The notes beneath the pieces are model-generated. The model searched no databases, was not told the DNA's origin, and saw nothing but the letters and a program-made list of their open reading frames with translations. Of a stretch of DNA of 8,064 bases, positions 5,908 to 8,064 are shown piece after piece. Each line of letters starts with the position of its first letter. The stretch's first letter is position 1. A program made the translations under genes and the position numbers. Source of the stretch: Fibrobacterota bacterium (GTDB lineage: Bacteria; Fibrobacterota; Chitinivibrionia; Chitinivibrionales; JANQEN01); NCBI GenBank assembly GCA_030619215.1, contig JAUXBV010000124.1:1-8064 (forward strand). The letters are read 5' to 3'.

Positions 5908-6633
5908 CTACAGATCATGCCTGTTTTTTACTGTAGCTGAGACATTTCCATCTTTGTCAACAAAGGCACTTGCTGCAACCACTCTGAAATCCGGCTGTCC
6001 CTCTTCAGGTCCCAGGGCTTCATACATTGCTTCAACGCATTCATCGGTGTTTGCACCGGTTATTTCAACATCGATTGGCTCTCCCGAAAATGACGGCAGG
6101 GGTTTTTCATTTATTCCAGTGTATGTTGCGATCATTTTGCCTTTACCGGGTATCATGGGAATATCAAAGTAGTGTTTAATAACAGCACCGTCCTCAGCAC
6201 GTTTAGTAACACTCAGTGCTGCACCTCTATTTGTGATGCATCCGCTGATCCGTGGTGTATAGTTAGGCTCGTCCGGTTCATAGTCCCATTTACGCTGGCC
6301 ATCCAGCAGGACTTCAACAGGCCACTTTTCCATATCCATGCATTCTCTTATATCTTCAGTCTGTTTGCCGTTACCCACGACTATTCCCTTGCCGTACATT
6401 ATTGCCGAATAGACAAGGAGCTCAGGCTGTCCTGTTTTCAGGATTTCCTCGTCAGTCGGCTTAACAAATACGTTTTTATTTTCTTCGTCTATTTCAAGCC
6501 GTCTTGCCTGGCTTGACGGGCTTCTGCCTGTTATTGCATACATTACCACATCATCACCCCCTGGGCTTTTCCCAATAATGATTACGCGTCCGGGATATTC
6601 CATGGTACTCAATGCTTCCAAACCTTGTGCCAT
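5908..6633 (-). CDS. purO: IMP cyclohydrolase, archaeal PurO family
   Basis: This protein of 241 residues belongs to the PurO-type IMP cyclohydrolase family (PF07826), which closes the purine ring by converting FAICAR to IMP, the last step of de novo purine synthesis. Recognisable family blocks, numbered from the chosen start, are YPGRVIIIGKS (13-23), ITGRSPSSQARR (34-45), VVGNGKQTEDI (85-95) and YEPDEPNYTPRISG (118-131). Archaeal PurO is about 200 residues; bacterial members are often longer, as here. Most bacteria use the PurH bifunctional enzyme instead, so this is the less common route. A longer frame opens at ATG 6678, but that codon has no ribosome binding site and lies in a hairpin arm. 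AAGGAGT at 6641-6647 is well spaced from ATG 6633. It is downstream of fhs, whose product 10-formyl-tetrahydrofolate supplies the preceding formylation step. Confidence 0.86.
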   Translation of the reverse strand: MAQGLEALSTMEYPGRVIIIGKSPGGDDVVMYAITGRSPSSQARRLEIDEENKNVFVKPTDEEILKTGQPELLVYSAIMYGKGIVVGNGKQTEDIRECMDMEKWPVEVLLDGQRKWDYEPDEPNYTPRISGCITNRGAALSVTKRAEDGAVIKHYFDIPMIPGKGKMIATYTGINEKPLPSFSGEPIDVEITGANTDECVEAMYEALGPEEGQPDFRVVAASAFVDKDGNVSATVKNRHDL

Positions 6634-6640
6634 TTCAGTT

Positions 6641-6647
6641 ACTCCTT
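6641..6647 (-). promoter_or_regulatory. Ribosome binding site that places the purO start at ATG 6633
   Basis: Reading the minus strand, AAGGAGT is followed by 7 nt and then ATG (6633-6631). The upstream in-frame ATG at 6678 has only A+T-rich sequence before it, so this site decides the start and removes 15 residues from the longest frame. Confidence 0.8.
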
Positions 6648-6663
6648 TTTCTTCATAACAGTA

Positions 6664-6709
6664 AGAGCACAGAGACATGAAATCTTAAAATAAATGTCTT
6701 CTGTGCTCT
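6664..6709 (-). terminator. Hairpin between fhs and purO, possible attenuator or processing site
   Basis: The arms 6664-6678 and 6694-6709 pair along their whole length except for one bulged base: a 10-bp stem (AGAGCACAGA with TCTGTGCTCT) and a 5-bp stem (GACAT with ATGTC), enclosing a 15-nt loop. It starts about 30 nt after the fhs stop and ends about 17 nt before the purO ribosome binding site. On the minus strand no U-run follows, so it is not a canonical terminator. It may stabilise the fhs mRNA end, lower purO expression, or be a partial terminator. Confidence 0.5.
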
Positions 6710-6738
6710 GAAATTATTACTGTTCAAATGTGAAACTA

Positions 6739-8064
6739 TTAGAACAGACCTTCTACCTTTCCTGTCTTGGTGTCGACATCAACACGTCTGAAAGCCGGGT
6801 TGGATCCGGTTCCAGGCATAAGGCTGATGGCTCCTGCCACAGGAACAATAAAACCGGCACCACCGTAAGTAAGTACTTCACGGACCTGCAGGCGCCAGTC
6901 TTTCGGGCAACCCTTCAGAGCAGGATTATCAGAGAGGGACAGGTGGGTTTTCACCATACAAAGGCCGAGCTGGGAGAGTTCCGGGTCCTTTTCAATCCTG
7001 TCCAGTGCCTTCAGTGCCGCGCCGGAGAAGTCAACCCCGTCTGCTCCATACACTTCCTTTGCAACCAGTTCTATTCTTTCCCGAACAGGCATGTCAAGTT
7101 CATAAAGGAACTTGAATTCAGTTTTTTCCTCACATGCTTCTACAACGGCATCTGCGAATTCAAGAGCGCCGTCACCACCCTGTTCCCAATGACGGGAGAG
7201 TGCAACCTTGGCGCCTGTGGCTTCAGAAAGTTCACGAACCTTGGCAATTTCCGCATCGGTGTCTGTATAGAAAGCATTAATACATACTACCGGGCTGATG
7301 CCTGCTTTTTTCACATTATTAATATGGTGGATCAGGTTTCCACATCCTTTTGCTACCCATTCCACATTTTCACCTTCATACTCTTTTGGCATGGGTTTAC
7401 CCGGTACCGGAACAGGTGCGCCACCATGGCACTTAAGAGCCCGGATAGTAGCAACAACGACTGCACAATCAGGTTTAAGTCCGCTGAAGCGGCATTTTAA
7501 ATTCCAGAATTTCTCAAAACCGATATCGGCCCCAAAGCCGGATTCCGTTACATGATAATCGGAAAGTTTTAAACCAACCTGATCGGCAATGATTGAACTC
7601 TGACCAATGGCGATATTGGCAAAAGGGCCCGCATGGACTATTACGGGTTGACCTTCCAGAGACTGCATCAGGTTTGGATTGAGTGCATCAACCATCCATG
7701 CGGTCATGGCACCGGCAACTTCGAGGTCTTCTGTGGTGATGGGTTTCCCCTTTTTGTTATACGCGACAACAATTTTTCCCATGCGTTTACGCATATCTTC
7801 AAGACTGGTTGAAATAGAGAGAATTGCCATAACCTCAGAAGAAACAGCAATGGCGAATTTTGATTTCATCATGAAACCGTCTGCTTTTCCGTTTACGCCG
7901 TCCATGCCTATGACGATATTGCGCAGTGCCTGACAGCAATAATCAATAATCCATCCCATTTCGACATTGGTTGGATCAATATCAAGTCGCGCCATGTTCG
8001 AGAGACGCGCCAGTTGTTCATCAGTATAGTTGCGTTCATGCTGCATCCGTGCGGTGAGGGCAAC
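6739..8064 (-). CDS. fhs: Formate-tetrahydrofolate ligase (10-formyl-tetrahydrofolate synthetase), N-terminus outside window
   Basis: The frame is open through the right edge, so 441 residues of a protein usually 555-590 long are visible. The missing part should carry the ATP-binding P-loop. The enzyme joins formate to tetrahydrofolate with ATP, the entry step of the methyl branch of the Wood-Ljungdahl pathway, and also supplies formyl groups for purines. The second family signature [12 protein letters not shown] is at 7420-7455. Other clear blocks are [63 protein letters not shown], the C-terminal [12 protein letters not shown] and [17 protein letters not shown]. It ends with a normal C-terminus at TAA 6741-6739. 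It is followed on the same strand by a hairpin and purO. Nothing suggests inactivation in the visible part. Confidence 0.97.
   Translation of the reverse strand, partial: VALTARMQHERNYTDEQLARLSNMARLDIDPTNVEMGWIIDYCCQALRNIVIGMDGVNGKADGFMMKSKFAIAVSSEVMAILSISTSLEDMRKRMGKIVVAYNKKGKPITTEDLEVAGAMTAWMVDALNPNLMQSLEGQPVIVHAGPFANIAIGQSSIIADQVGLKLSDYHVTESGFGADIGFEKFWNLKCRFSGLKPDCAVVVATIRALKCHGGAPVPVPGKPMPKEYEGENVEWVAKGCGNLIHHINNVKKAGISPVVCINAFYTDTDAEIAKVRELSEATGAKVALSRHWEQGGDGALEFADAVVEACEEKTEFKFLYELDMPVRERIELVAKEVYGADGVDFSGAALKALDRIEKDPELSQLGLCMVKTHLSLSDNPALKGCPKDWRLQVREVLTYGGAGFIVPVAGAISLMPGTGSNPAFRRVDVDTKTGKVEGLF

Noticed and set aside
6676..6678. Upstream ATG as purO start (extra residues with CSYCYEE)
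   Set aside because: No ribosome binding site precedes it and it lies in a hairpin arm, whereas ATG 6633 has a well-spaced AAGGAGT and begins just before the family's conserved block.
6172..7500. Plus-strand open frames of 114 and 256 codons opposite purO and fhs
   Set aside because: They are antisense to well-supported genes, show no recognisable domain, and have cysteine-, phenylalanine- and serine-rich composition typical of shadow frames.

Overview
The window appears to come from an anaerobic bacterium that runs the bacterial Wood-Ljungdahl (reductive acetyl-CoA) pathway. It holds the small subunit of the corrinoid iron-sulfur protein (acsD), the methyltetrahydrofolate:corrinoid protein methyltransferase (acsE), the tail of a CooC/AcsF-type nickel-insertion ATPase, and most of a formate-tetrahydrofolate ligase (fhs). 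Base composition is moderate (somewhat under 50% G+C by eye) and Shine-Dalgarno sequences are mostly strong. The sequence alone does not fix the lineage. Anammox planctomycetes, Desulfobacterota-like autotrophs and related uncultured anaerobes would all fit.

Layout. Plus strand, 1-1992: a compact run of ATPase tail, acsD and acsE, with a 14-nt overlap and then a 15-nt gap, surely one operon entering from the left. Positions 1993-2248 hold no gene but carry a perfect 30-nt palindrome and a 73-nt composite inverted repeat made of two small hairpins. Plus strand, 2249-4149: a DUF166-type protein with a four-cysteine cluster, then a MetE-like protein with only the catalytic barrel and no folate-binding half. 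Positions 4150-4274 are a convergent junction filled by a large imperfect inverted repeat, probably a two-way terminator. Minus strand, 8064-4275: fhs (N-terminus outside the window), an IMP cyclohydrolase of the archaeal PurO family, and a beta-ketoacyl synthase with a large insertion. These three are in line with short gaps and a hairpin between fhs and purO.

How the genes may work together. Fhs activates formate as 10-formyl-tetrahydrofolate, which feeds both purine synthesis (completed by PurO) and, after reduction, the methyl branch. AcsE moves the methyl group from methyltetrahydrofolate to the corrinoid protein that contains AcsD. The MetE-like protein could draw a methyl group from that corrinoid protein to make methionine; this is inference from the missing folate domain and from the neighbours. 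The roles of the DUF166 protein and the ketosynthase are not established. The least explained elements are the DUF166/MetE-like pair beside the acs genes and the ketosynthase placed downstream of fhs-purO.

Three translation starts were moved downstream of the longest open frame because a well-spaced ribosome binding site supports the later codon: 3115 (GTG), 5846 (TTG, minus) and 6633 (ATG, minus).
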